Assembly (NCBI RefSeq): GCF_036226685.1 | Contig: NZ_CP109009.1 | Span: forward strand, 6,723,501 to 6,787,500 | Direction: 5' to 3' | DNA from: Streptomyces sp. NBC_00690 | GTDB lineage: Bacteria; Actinomycetota; Actinomycetes; Streptomycetales; Streptomycetaceae | Length of the DNA: 64,000 nt | Shown here: piece after piece, positions 34,403-42,586 of the stretch | How positions within the stretch are numbered: position 1 is the stretch's first letter | How the letters are laid out: every line of letters begins with the position of its first letter | Notes under the pieces: model-generated | What the model was told of the DNA's origin: nothing | Database searches by the model: none | The model's input: only the letters and a program-made list of their open reading frames with translations | Program-made: the position numbers and the translations under genes

Positions 34403-35269
34403 TCATCCGGTGGTCGCCCCGCGCATCACGTCGGAGACCCTGACCATGCGGTAGCCGCGTTCCCTCAGCTTCGGCACGATGGTGCGGATCGCCTGCTCGG
34501 TGACGGGCGCCGCGCTGCGCGTGCAGTGCATGACCACCACGGAGCCGGGCTTCACTCCCGCGAGCACCTGCTCGGCCACGGCGTCCGCATCGCTGGCGAA
34601 CGCGTCCCCGCTGACCACGTCCCATTGCACGGCCGTCACCCCGGTGGGTGCGATCGCGCGCAGTGCGGTCGTGTCGTAGCAGCCCCCCGGGAACCGGAAG
34701 TACGGCACCACCCGTTCCGCGCCGACCTTGCGGAATGCGGTGAACGCCCGTTCCACATCGGCCCGCATGGCGTCCTTGGCGACGGTCGGCAGGCCGTAGC
34801 AGGGAGCGGCGAAGGCGTGATGGCTGTAGGAGTGGTTGGCGATCTCGAAGAGGGGATCGGTGCCGATCGACTTCGCCTGCGCCGGGTACTCCTCGGCCCA
34901 GCGGCCGGTCATGAAGATCGTCGCGGGGACCTTGAGGCGTCGCAGAGTGCTGATGAGTTCCGGGTTGTCGAAGTGTTCGCCGCGGGCTGCCCGTGGACCC
35001 TGGTCGGCGGTCATGTCGGCGTCGAAGGTGAGTGCCACGGTCTTCGGCGCCGTCGCCGAGGCGGGGGCGCGCTCGAAGACCGGTGTGAGGCCGGAGCGCG
35101 GTCGCGCGAGTTGGGGCGCGGGCGCTGCCTCGGGGGCGGCACGGGGACCGGCCCCGGTGCGGGGGGCAGTCGGTTCGGTTCGGTCGGTGGGCTCCCGTGC
35201 ACCGCCGCAGGCGACGAGTGCCGCACCGAGGACCGCCACGGCGAAGAGTCTTCGTACGGAAATGATCAC
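34403..35269 (-). CDS. Polysaccharide deacetylase (NodB) lipoprotein
   Basis: A 288-aa putative lipoprotein: signal with lipobox VLGAALVAC (Cys about 21), a Pro/Ala/Arg linker, then a NodB domain with VALTFDADMT (metal Asp), ANHSYSHHAF (His pair), YFRFPGGCYDTT and VVVMHCTR. Family members remove acetyl groups from peptidoglycan or other sugars at the cell surface. The first motif reads TFDADM rather than TFDDG, as in a recognised subgroup. GTG 35269 has no Shine-Dalgarno; TATATT (35283-35278, minus strand) is 8 bases upstream, so leaderless. Confidence 0.85.
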   Translation of the reverse strand: MIISVRRLFAVAVLGAALVACGGAREPTDRTEPTAPRTGAGPRAAPEAAPAPQLARPRSGLTPVFERAPASATAPKTVALTFDADMTADQGPRAARGEHFDNPELISTLRRLKVPATIFMTGRWAEEYPAQAKSIGTDPLFEIANHSYSHHAFAAPCYGLPTVAKDAMRADVERAFTAFRKVGAERVVPYFRFPGGCYDTTALRAIAPTGVTAVQWDVVSGDAFASDADAVAEQVLAGVKPGSVVVMHCTRSAAPVTEQAIRTIVPKLRERGYRMVRVSDVMRGATTG

Positions 35270-35277
35270 TGGTCAAA

Positions 35278-35283
35278 AATATA
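35278..35283 (-). promoter_or_regulatory. Leaderless -10 hexamer TATATT for the deacetylase gene
   Basis: On the minus strand TATATT ends 8 bases before GTG 35269, inside an AT-rich patch that also carries two ATGATCA repeats (35262-35268 and 35283-35289) which may be an operator. Confidence 0.45.
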
Positions 35284-35368
35284 TGATCAGTAGGGCAATC
35301 TGCTGATATGTCGCTTCTGTGTCGGGACTACGATCCCTACGCCGGATCCCACCCCCAGGAGGAGTGAC

Positions 35369-35851
35369 ATGGCCCAGGTCTCCGCAGCCGGAGTGCTCGT
35401 CCGATGGACCGAGGTGGCCGATGTGCCGGCCGACCGCGGCGGAGCGCTGTGGCGGCTCGAAGCCGCGGGCCGGCAGTTGGACGCCAATGTCGTCCGTCTC
35501 CCCGCGGGCGAGCGGGTCGAGACGCACGAAGAAGGGGACCTCGACGTACTGCTGTGCGTGCTCAGCGGCGACGGCGAGGTGGAGATCGACGGCCAGCGCC
35601 AGGCCCTCGCCGTCGACAGTCTGGTCTGGCTGCCGCGCGGTGCCCGTCGATCGCTGCGGGCGGGGGGCGACGGGCTCGTCTACCTCACCGCGCACCGTCG
35701 GCGCCCCGGCCTCGCCATCACCGGCGCGCAGGGCCTTGAGGGCGGGGAGTCGGCCTGCATGCTCAACCGCCTCTGCCCCTCCTGCGACCGCCCGGCGGAC
35801 GACCCCGGCGCCCGTTTCTGCGCACGATGCGGAATGCAACTTTCCCTCTGA
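35369..35851 (+). CDS. Cupin-domain protein with C-terminal zinc ribbon
   Basis: A 160-aa protein: a small beta-barrel cupin (VRLPAGERVETHEEGDLDVLL, then LAVDSLVWLPRGARRSL) followed by a zinc-ribbon RLCPSCDRPADDPGARFCARCG with two CxxC. Metal ligands of the cupin are poorly conserved (one His in ETHEE), so a catalytic role is doubtful; a ligand-sensing or binding role fits better. ATG 35369 has AGGAGGAG a few bases upstream. Confidence 0.72.
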   Translation: MAQVSAAGVLVRWTEVADVPADRGGALWRLEAAGRQLDANVVRLPAGERVETHEEGDLDVLLCVLSGDGEVEIDGQRQALAVDSLVWLPRGARRSLRAGGDGLVYLTAHRRRPGLAITGAQGLEGGESACMLNRLCPSCDRPADDPGARFCARCGMQLSL

Positions 35852-35942
35852 GGAAGCCCGTTTCGGTGCCCGTCCATCGCTGTGCTCGGCGCAGGTCCGC
35901 GCGGTCCGATGGCCCGACGAGCGGTGGAGTTCCGTACGGCTC

Positions 35943-35957
35943 CTGACGGACCATCAG
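35943..35957 (+). promoter_or_regulatory. Near-palindrome upstream of the serine protease gene
   Basis: CTGACGGACCATCAG is an inverted repeat with one mismatch in 7-base arms, about 118 bases before the protease start, in an otherwise gene-free 223-base gap. It could be an operator for protease expression. Confidence 0.35.
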
Positions 35958-36074
35958 TCAACTCACCCGTCTCCACATTGAGCACACCACACGACTCATC
36001 CGTACCAAGGGGCGGACGCGTCCTCCGGTGCTCAGCCGGATCGGACCCCATCACCCCCCACAGGAGGCGGCGAG

Positions 36075-37592
36075 TTGACTCACAGGCGCATACCCAAGCG
36101 GAAGGCGGCTCTGGCGGGAGCCGCGGCCATCTCCATCACGGCCGCGGCCGTACTGCTGCCCCAGGCGTACGCATCCCAGGACGGCTCCGACGCAGCTGGA
36201 TCCAACGCTCCCAAGACCATGAGCGCGACCTCGGCCGCCGACCTCCTCCAAGAACTCGACGGCACCCTCGGCGACTCCTACGGGGGCGCGTACTACGACG
36301 CCAAGAAGAAGCGACTCGTCGTCAACATCGCCGGCGACGACAGCAAGGCCGTGGAACGGGTGACGAAGGCCGGGGCGGTGGCGCGCGAAGTGCGCAACAG
36401 TGCCAGCACCCTGCTGAGCGCACGCCGCACGCTGGCACGTGAGGCCACGATCCCGGGCACTTCCTGGGCCCTGGATCCCCGGACCAATCAGGTTCTGGTG
36501 ATGGCCGACCGTACGGTGACGGGCGAGCGCTGGGACAGACTGGAGACCGCGGTACAGGGCCTCGGCCCCGGAGTCGCGCGCATCAAGAAGTCCGCGGGGG
36601 AGTTCAAGACCTTCCTCGAAGGCGGTGACGCCATCTTCGGCGGCGGCGCGCGCTGCTCGCTGGGCTTCAACGTGACCCTCCAGGACGGCGGCTCCGGCTT
36701 CCTGACCGCAGGTCACTGCGCCGTGGCCGCCGAGCGCTGGTCCGAGACCCAGGGCGGCGCTCCCGTCGGTACCGTACGGTCGGCGACCTTCCCCGGAGCC
36801 GGTGACTTCGCCCTCGTGACGTACGACGACCCGGCGACCCAGGCACCGAGCAGCGTCGACGTCGGCGGTGGCGAACTCCTGGCGATCAACAGAGTCGTGG
36901 ATGCCACCGTCGGGCAGGAAGTGGCCCGGATGGGAAGCACCACGGGTCTGCGGAACGGGCAGGTCACCGGGCTCGACGCCACCGTGAACTACCCGGAGGG
37001 CACCGTCACCGGTCTCATCCAGACCAATGTGTGCGCGGAACCCGGCGACAGCGGTGGTGCCCTGTTCGGGAGCGACGGCAGCGCGATCGGCCTGACCTCG
37101 GGCGGCAGCGGCAACTGCACCAGCGGTGGGGAGACCTTCTTCCAGCCGGTGACCACGGCACTGACCGCGGTGGGCGCCCAGATCGGCGACGGTACGGGCT
37201 CCGACACCGGTGGTGGCGAGGGCGGCGAAGAGGGCGCGGATCAGGGCGCTGACGGTGGTGGCGGGGGCGGCGAGGAAGGCGCGGATCAGGGCGCTGACGG
37301 TGGTGGCGGGGGCGGCGAGGAAGGCGCGGATCAGGGCGCTGACGGTGGTGGTGAGGGCGGCGAGGAAGGCGCGGATCAGGGCGCTGACGGTGGTGGCGGG
37401 GGCGGCGAGGAAGGCGCGGATCAGGGCGCTGACGGTGGTGGCGAGGGCGGCGAGGAAGGCGCGGATCAGGGCGCTGACGGTGGTGGCGAGGGCGGCGAGG
37501 AAGGCGCGGATCAGGGCGCTGACGGTGGTGGTGAAGGTGGCGAAGAAGCCACCGGTGGAGCCGCGGGGACGGATTCCGTGTACCGCTTCTGA
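36075..37592 (+). CDS. Secreted S1 (streptogrisin/alpha-lytic type) serine protease with acidic Gly repeat tail
   Basis: A 505-aa preproprotein: signal peptide (about 11-33), propeptide to about 185, then a mature chymotrypsin-fold domain with TAGHC (His214), GDFALVTYDD (Asp244) and CAEPGDSGGALF (Ser326), and Cys pairs typical of streptogrisins. After residue 378 comes Gly/Glu/Asp sequence of seven 15-residue repeats (385-489) and a short end GTDSVYRF. TTG 36075 has GGAGG 7 bases upstream. The repeat tail replaces the carbohydrate-binding or absent C-terminus of relatives and may extend or tether the enzyme in the wall. Confidence 0.88.
   Translation: MTHRRIPKRKAALAGAAAISITAAAVLLPQAYASQDGSDAAGSNAPKTMSATSAADLLQELDGTLGDSYGGAYYDAKKKRLVVNIAGDDSKAVERVTKAGAVAREVRNSASTLLSARRTLAREATIPGTSWALDPRTNQVLVMADRTVTGERWDRLETAVQGLGPGVARIKKSAGEFKTFLEGGDAIFGGGARCSLGFNVTLQDGGSGFLTAGHCAVAAERWSETQGGAPVGTVRSATFPGAGDFALVTYDDPATQAPSSVDVGGGELLAINRVVDATVGQEVARMGSTTGLRNGQVTGLDATVNYPEGTVTGLIQTNVCAEPGDSGGALFGSDGSAIGLTSGGSGNCTSGGETFFQPVTTALTAVGAQIGDGTGSDTGGGEGGEEGADQGADGGGGGGEEGADQGADGGGGGGEEGADQGADGGGEGGEEGADQGADGGGGGGEEGADQGADGGGEGGEEGADQGADGGGEGGEEGADQGADGGGEGGEEATGGAAGTDSVYRF
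37227..37541 (+). repeat. Minisatellite, seven 45-bp direct repeats inside the protease gene
   Basis: Seven head-to-tail units of 45 bp encode the 15-residue unit EEGADQGADGGGGGG or, in units 3, 5, 6 and 7, EEGADQGADGGGEGG. Units differ by only a few bases, so the array is recent and likely to vary in copy number by recombination or slippage. Confidence 0.95.
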
Positions 37593-37778
37593 CCTCGGAA
37601 GGCGCCGATCGGGACGTCCGTACCGCGGTCCGTCCGCAAGGGTCGTTCTTCTACCTCGGGCGGGATGCCGACCCCGCCCGCTGGTCCTTGCCCTTCGAAC
37701 GGACCGGTCCCGGTGAAGCAGACGCCGTGTGCTCCTGACTCCGCTCCGATGTCAGGCCAGACCGGGTGCCGAGGGGAA

Positions 37779-37818
37779 CGGCACTGCCCGCCTCGAAACA
37801 CCGGGGCGGGCAGTGCCG
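37779..37818. terminator. Bidirectional terminator after the protease gene
   Basis: Perfect 14-bp stem CGGCACTGCCCGCC (37779-37792) / GGCGGGCAGTGCCG (37805-37818), 12-base loop, between convergent genes. Confidence 0.85.
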
Positions 37819-37869
37819 CGTCGCCGCGCGATGCCCATGCTGTGTGCGCACCAGTGCGCTGAGAACGAC

Positions 37870-39237
37870 CTAGCGCCAGGGGCCGGTGACCGCGAAGGTC
37901 GTCCCCGGTCGATAGACGTTGACGTACATCGTCTCCCCGTCCGGTGCGAAGGTCACTCCGGCGAACTCACCCCAGCGGGGCGCCTGCGGGGTGCCGATGG
38001 ACTGTCGATTGCGGGCCACCTCGTACACCGTGCCGTGCCGGGTCAGTCCGTACACGTGCTGCCCGCCGCCGCCGTCCTCGCACACCATCAACCCACCGCT
38101 CGGAGCGAGGCAGATGTTGTCGGGTGATTCACCGGGCAGTTGGACGTCGGTGCCCGGGCCGAAGACGATGACCAGGGTGAGCCTTCGGTGGGCCGGCTCG
38201 TAGCGCCACACCTGACCGTGGTGGTCACCCGCGGATCCCTCCGCGCTGCGGGCGTAGCTGGAGACGAAGTAGACGGAGCGTCCGCCCCAGTAGCAGCCCT
38301 CCAGCTTCTGGGCGTGGGTGATGCCGCGCGTGCCGAAGTCCTGGAGTCGGATGGGTGTCTGCTGCGCCTGACTGTCGGGCACCGGGACCCACTCGACGCC
38401 TTCGAAGACGGCCCCCGGCTCGTCGATCGCCGAGAGGTCGGGCACGTTGGGAACCCGCATCGCCTCCAGCACCCCACCCGCGCGCAGCGAGCCGGTACCG
38501 CCGAGCGGTTTGCGCGGCAGGAAGCGGTAGAAGAGCCCGAAGGGACGGTCGAAGGCGTCCTCGGTCTCGTACACGATCCCGGTGCGGGGATCGAGGGCGA
38601 TGGCCTCGTGCTGGAAGCGGCCCATGGAGGTGAGGGGGACGGCGCCCGTGCGATGGGGAGCGATCGGGTCGACCTCGAAGATGAAGCCGTGGTCCTTGGT
38701 GTATCCGTTGGTGCCGGCCCGGTCCTCGTTCTCCTCGCAGGTCAGCCAGGTTCCCCAGGGGGTCGAGCCGCCGGCGCAGTTGACGGCGGTGCCGGCGATC
38801 GCGACGCGTTCGGCGAGCACCTCGCCCTCGTCGTCGAGTTCCAGGGCCGTACAGCCGCCCTTGGCCGTCGGGTCGTAGGTGAGCCCGGTGATCGGTGGGA
38901 CGCCGAGTCGGGCCGAGTGGCGGTTCTCGTGGTTGCGGACGAGATGGGTCCGGCCGTGTCGGCCGTGGAAGGCTCCCATGCCGTCGTGGTTGCCGGGGAC
39001 GGTTCCCTCACCGGAGCGCAGTGGGTCGCCCTCCCGGGAGAGGACCCGGTAGCGAAAGCCCCGGGGGAGGTCGAGCAGCCCTGCGGGGTCGGGAACCAGC
39101 GGGCCGTAGCCGTGTTCCCCGCTGTGGCCGCTGCCGACCGCGGTGCCGGCGAAGAGTTCGGACAGGGCACCGGTGAACGCGATCTGGGTACTTAATAACC
39201 CCGCGCGGGCGAGGACATGGCGTCGTGTCACTGACAT
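37870..39237 (-). CDS. PhoX-like (DUF839) phosphatase, Tat-exported
   Basis: A 455-aa protein with twin-arginine signal SVTRRHVLARAG and a beta-propeller of the PhoX/DUF839 family: LPRGFRYRVLSREGDPL, VPGNHDGMGAF, LVRNHEN, WGTWLTCEENE, GIVYETEDAF and SPDNICLAPSGGLMVCED. PhoX enzymes are calcium/iron alkaline phosphatases outside the membrane. ATG 39237 has GGGAG upstream; the longer frame adds an unlikely Arg/Cys-rich segment before the Tat motif. No Pho-box-like repeat is evident in the short upstream gap. Confidence 0.85.
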   Translation of the reverse strand: MSVTRRHVLARAGLLSTQIAFTGALSELFAGTAVGSGHSGEHGYGPLVPDPAGLLDLPRGFRYRVLSREGDPLRSGEGTVPGNHDGMGAFHGRHGRTHLVRNHENRHSARLGVPPITGLTYDPTAKGGCTALELDDEGEVLAERVAIAGTAVNCAGGSTPWGTWLTCEENEDRAGTNGYTKDHGFIFEVDPIAPHRTGAVPLTSMGRFQHEAIALDPRTGIVYETEDAFDRPFGLFYRFLPRKPLGGTGSLRAGGVLEAMRVPNVPDLSAIDEPGAVFEGVEWVPVPDSQAQQTPIRLQDFGTRGITHAQKLEGCYWGGRSVYFVSSYARSAEGSAGDHHGQVWRYEPAHRRLTLVIVFGPGTDVQLPGESPDNICLAPSGGLMVCEDGGGGQHVYGLTRHGTVYEVARNRQSIGTPQAPRWGEFAGVTFAPDGETMYVNVYRPGTTFAVTGPWR

Positions 39238-39361
39238 GAGGCGCTCCCTGTTGGGGGACAGGAGATGTGACCCGCACCGGTCTACCACGCCCCGTGGGAC
39301 AGGTGAACAGTGCGGGCCACAACGCCTCATGTGTCGCGTGGTGCGACAGGCGTCACTGCCG

Positions 39362-39787
39362 CTACGCCAGTTCGGCGGTCAGCGTGATCGTCGTGCCCGT
39401 GAGCGCCTGGCTCACCGGGCAGTTCTTCTTGGCGTCCTCGGCCGCGGAGGCGAAGGCATCCGCGTCCAGACCGGGCACCTCGCCACGAACGGTGAGGTGG
39501 ATGCCGGTGATGCCCTCGCCGGGCTGGAAGGTCACGTCGGCCTTGGTCTCCAGCCGGGTGGGCGGGTTGCCGGCGCCGGTCAGCCCGTGCGAGAGAGCCA
39601 TCGAGAAGCAGCTGGAGTGGGCGGCGGCGATCAGCTCTTCGGGGCTGGTCTTGCCATTGGCCTGCTCGGCGCGGGACGGCCAGGAGACCGGCTGTGATCC
39701 GATGCCGGAAGAGTCGAAGGTGACGGTGCCCGAGCCCTTGAGGAGCTCGCCTTCCCAGACCGTGTGCGCCGTGCGCGTGGTGGCCAT
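39362..39787 (-). CDS. OsmC/Ohr-family peroxiredoxin-like protein
   Basis: A 141-aa OsmC-family protein. The two redox cysteines are in AAHSSCFSMAL (about 59) and KKNCPVSQALTGT (about 122), with TSPEELIAAAHSSC typical of OsmC. Reduces organic hydroperoxides with thiol cofactors. ATG 39787 has GAAGGGAA upstream. Monocistronic to appearance; 124 bases from the PhoX gene. Confidence 0.9.
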   Translation of the reverse strand: MATTRTAHTVWEGELLKGSGTVTFDSSGIGSQPVSWPSRAEQANGKTSPEELIAAAHSSCFSMALSHGLTGAGNPPTRLETKADVTFQPGEGITGIHLTVRGEVPGLDADAFASAAEDAKKNCPVSQALTGTTITLTAELA

Positions 39788-39843
39788 GCTGATGGTTCCC
39801 TTCTGACGGAAAAGCTGGGTGGAGCAGGGTTACACCCCCGAAC

Positions 39844-40926
39844 CTAGCGCCCTGTCAGCCCCTTTGCGTCACGGGCCAGCGCTGTCAGCCGGGAGATGGC
39901 GCGGAAATACTTCTTGCGGTAGCCGCCGTTGAGCATCTCTTCGCTGAACAACCGGTCGAAGGGCTGCCCGGAGGCGAGCACCGGGACCTCACGGTCGTAC
40001 AGACGGTCGGCGAGTACCACCAGGCGCAATGCGGTCGACTGGTCGGGCACCGGACCCACGTCGGTGAGGCACACCGTCTCCACCCCGTCGATCAGTGCGC
40101 CGTACCGACTCGGATGCACCTTGGCCAGATGGTCGAGGAGATGGGGGAAGTCGTCGAGGGAGGAGCCGTCGGTGGCGTAGGCGCTCTTGGCGACCACCTC
40201 GTCCGAGTACGGCATCGGCGCCTCGGGCAAGCCGCGGTGGCGGTAGTCCTGCCCGTCGATGCGCAGTGGCTGGAAGTGGGCGGAGAGACCCTGGATCTCG
40301 CGCAGGAAGTCGGCGGAGGCGAACCTGCCCTCGCCCAGCTTGCCCGGCAGGGTGTTGGAGGTGGCGGCGAGCGCCACTCCCGCCTCGACCAGCTTGCGCA
40401 GCAGGGACGAGACCAGGACCGTGTCACCGGGGTCGTCCAACTCGAACTCGTCGATGCACAGCAGTCGGTGCCCGCTCAGGGTCTGCACCGTCTGCTGGAA
40501 GCCGAGGGCGCCGACCAGATTGGTCAGTTCCACGAAGGTGCCGAATGCTTTCAGCGCGGGCTCGGCCGAGGTGGCGTGCCACAGCGATGCCAGCAGATGG
40601 GTCTTGCCGACGCCGTAGCCGCCGTCCAGATAGACGCCCCGGACGGGCGCGGGAGCCGGGGGCTTGCGGCTGAACCACCGGCGGCGGCCCGAGCCGCTGG
40701 CGTGCGCGCCACCGCCCAGACTCGCCGCGAAGCTGCTCAGCGCGGTGACCGCCGCGCTCTGGCTCGGCTGCTGGGGATCGGGTACGTAGGTGTCGAAGCG
40801 GACGGCGTCGAAGCGTGGCGGAGGGACCATCTCCGCGACGAGTCGGTCGGCAGGGACGTACGGCTCGCGGGCGCACAGCGAGATGGGTACTGCTTCGGCT
40901 ATTGCGCTGGTGGCACGGGTCGACAC
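39844..40926 (-). CDS. zapE: ZapE/AFG1-like AAA-type ATPase
   Basis: A 360-aa P-loop ATPase: GGYGVGKTHLLASLWHA (Walker A, about 107-123), LLCIDEFELDDPGD (Walker B), VALAATSNTLPGKLGEGRF and LYDREVPVLASGQPFDRLF. E. coli ZapE acts at the Z-ring; the mitochondrial relative AFG1 works in protein quality control, and the role in Streptomyces is not established. A 40-residue insertion lies before Walker A. GTG 40926 is preferred over TTG 40935 because TACAGT (40940-40935, minus) lies 8 bases upstream, a leaderless pattern, and homologues start at this residue from memory. Confidence 0.85.
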   Translation of the reverse strand: MSTRATSAIAEAVPISLCAREPYVPADRLVAEMVPPPRFDAVRFDTYVPDPQQPSQSAAVTALSSFAASLGGGAHASGSGRRRWFSRKPPAPAPVRGVYLDGGYGVGKTHLLASLWHATSAEPALKAFGTFVELTNLVGALGFQQTVQTLSGHRLLCIDEFELDDPGDTVLVSSLLRKLVEAGVALAATSNTLPGKLGEGRFASADFLREIQGLSAHFQPLRIDGQDYRHRGLPEAPMPYSDEVVAKSAYATDGSSLDDFPHLLDHLAKVHPSRYGALIDGVETVCLTDVGPVPDQSTALRLVVLADRLYDREVPVLASGQPFDRLFSEEMLNGGYRKKYFRAISRLTALARDAKGLTGR

Positions 40927-40963
40927 AAGGTCCAACTGTAAGCGCCATGCCAGACTGCTACCT

Positions 40964-41737
40964 ATGCGACGCCTGCTCCCTGTGACCGATCAGACACTCG
41001 GCACGGACCGCGAATGGAACCTCGACGAGTTGGCGGACGCCTATGCGTACCCCGAGGAGACCGGGGGTTCGGCGACCCCCTGGCTGCGGGCAAACATGGT
41101 CTCCTCGCTGGACGGGGCGGCCCAGCACGACGGTCGTTCGCAGCCCCTTTCCTGCTCCGCCGACATGCGGATCTTCGGCACGCTCCGAGGGCTGGCCGAT
41201 GCGGTCGTAGTCGGTGCAGAAACGGTACGCCAAGAGGGTTACCGGCCAGCCAGGGCCCGGGATGCCTTCGCTGCCCGCCGCCTCGCCGCGGGTCAGGGTC
41301 CGGCGCCGGCGATCGCCGTGGTCAGCGCCTCGCTCGGGCTCGACTTCTCGCTGCCCCTGTTCACCGAGCCGCTGGTGCCCACCGTGGTGCTCACGGGGGC
41401 CCAGGCGCCCGCGGAACGGGTTCGGGCGGCCCGGGCGGCGGGCGTCGATGTGGTGGTGGCGGGGGACGGGCCCGGTGTGGATCCGTCGAGGGCGCTCGTG
41501 GCGCTCGCGGACCGCGGCCTAGTCCGCCTGCTCACCGAGGGCGGGCCGCGGTTGCTGGGGCAGTTCGTCGCCTCCGGGACCCTCGACGAGTTCTGTCTGA
41601 CCCTGTCGCCGACGATGACGGCGGGTGATGCCCAGCGGATCGCGGGCGGGCCCGCGGTGGCCGTGCCGGAGCAGTTCGCCCTCGTGGGGCTGCTGGAAGA
41701 GGCGGGGTTCCTTTTCACCCGCTACCGTCGCATCTGA
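40964..41737 (+). CDS. Pyrimidine reductase family protein (RibD C-terminal/dihydrofolate reductase-like)
   Basis: A 257-aa protein of the RibD C-terminal fold, NADPH-dependent. Signs: WLRANMVSSLDGAAQHDGRS, LADAVVVGAETVRQEGYRPAR and RLLTEGGPRLLGQFVASGTLDEFCLTLSP. In riboflavin synthesis it would reduce the ribosylamino-pyrimidine, but there is no deaminase domain or rib gene here, so the substrate is open. ATG 40964 has CAGACT (40951-40956) exactly 7 bases upstream and no ribosome site. Divergent from zapE; their promoter elements sit within 40 bases. Confidence 0.83.
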   Translation: MRRLLPVTDQTLGTDREWNLDELADAYAYPEETGGSATPWLRANMVSSLDGAAQHDGRSQPLSCSADMRIFGTLRGLADAVVVGAETVRQEGYRPARARDAFAARRLAAGQGPAPAIAVVSASLGLDFSLPLFTEPLVPTVVLTGAQAPAERVRAARAAGVDVVVAGDGPGVDPSRALVALADRGLVRLLTEGGPRLLGQFVASGTLDEFCLTLSPTMTAGDAQRIAGGPAVAVPEQFALVGLLEEAGFLFTRYRRI

Positions 41738-41744
41738 CAATCAG

Positions 41745-41761
41745 CGGAATTTACCGTTCCG
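41745..41761. promoter_or_regulatory. Small inverted repeat CGGAA-N7-TTCCG
   Basis: CGGAA (41745-41749) and TTCCG (41757-41761) flank 7 bases in the AT-richer gap before the gene at 41844. Possibly an operator or a weak promoter; support is only its symmetry and position. Confidence 0.3.
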
Positions 41762-41843
41762 GTTAGCTTCGGCTGGGCAGACTTACTCTCGCAGACCCCG
41801 TGCGGGCACGGGGAAGGATGGTTTCCGCAGAAGGGGTTCCGAC

Positions 41844-42314
41844 GTGTTCACGAGCGTACTGATGATCGAGAAGCCCCTGACCTCGGAAGACGTGGACTTC
41901 GTCACCACCCTCCACGGGGCGGAAGGCGTGTCCTTCTTCGTACTGATGCAGCCCCGCGGAGATCAGGCCGACGTCCTGCTCCGCGCGATCGACGACATGG
42001 CGCTCGGCGAGGTCGACCAGGCGGTGCACGAGGGGGACGAGCCCGAAGGGCACGAGGCGAAGGCACCGGCCGAGCGGGCCTTGGAGCACTCCGTGGCCGC
42101 CCTGCGTCAAGCGGGTTGCCAAGCCGATGGGGAGGTGGTGGAAGACCACCCGCTGGACCGGCTGAAGGCCGTCGTGGAGGACAAGGGCGCGGACGAAGTG
42201 ATCGTGCTGACCGCCCCGCACTACGTGGAGGAGTTCTTCCACCGGGACTGGGCATCCAGGGCCCGCCACAAGGTGGGCGTACCCGTCCTGAAGCTCTTCG
42301 CGCACAGCGAGTAG
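41844..42314 (+). CDS. Conserved small protein, UspA-like
   Basis: A 156-aa protein with an alternating alpha/beta pattern: MFTSVLMIEKPLT start, EGVSFFVLMQP, an acidic Glu/Asp/Ala helix, KAVVEDKGADEVIVLTAPHYVEEFFHRDWASRARHKVGVPVLKLFAH. The last strand-helix-strand resembles the universal stress protein/HUP fold. Some Streptomyces annotations call this family indole-3-glycerol phosphate synthase, which the sequence does not support. GTG 41844 has AAGGGG a few bases upstream. Function unknown. Confidence 0.6.
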   Translation: MFTSVLMIEKPLTSEDVDFVTTLHGAEGVSFFVLMQPRGDQADVLLRAIDDMALGEVDQAVHEGDEPEGHEAKAPAERALEHSVAALRQAGCQADGEVVEDHPLDRLKAVVEDKGADEVIVLTAPHYVEEFFHRDWASRARHKVGVPVLKLFAHSE

Positions 42315-42502
42315 GCCGCGCAGCCGTCGGGGCGCCCGGTCACGACGGCTCGCCGCTCCGCCCGGCTTCATTCGAGCTGGGCGGCCCGGTGGGGTTCGCG
42401 GTCGGGCGCTCACACCGGGCGCCGTTCCCGCCGACGCCGCGGCTCCTGCCGGTGGTGGCCACTGCGGAACGCCGGTGCGCCGCCCACGTCACCGCCAGCG
42501 CA

Positions 42503-42508
42503 TAGGCT
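42503..42508 (+). promoter_or_regulatory. Possible -10 hexamer TAGGCT before murC
   Basis: TAGGCT (42503-42508) is the only strong -10-like sequence in the 272-base gap upstream of murC and would give a leader of about 70 bases; the -35 is unclear. Confidence 0.35.
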
Positions 42509-42586
42509 GGACCCGCCCGCACGTGCCCTCAGCAGCGCGTCCGCGGCGCGGTCAGCACCATCCGTACACCGTGGGGAGACACACGC

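Noticed and set aside
37227..37541. The repeat array as a CRISPR
   Set aside because: Repeats are contiguous without unique spacers, are 45 bp long and are in frame with a protein.
37210..37716. Second reading frame through the protease repeats (ARIRALTVVAGAARK-like units)
   Set aside because: It is only the frame-shifted reading of the 45-bp minisatellite; the protease frame carries the signal peptide and catalytic triad.
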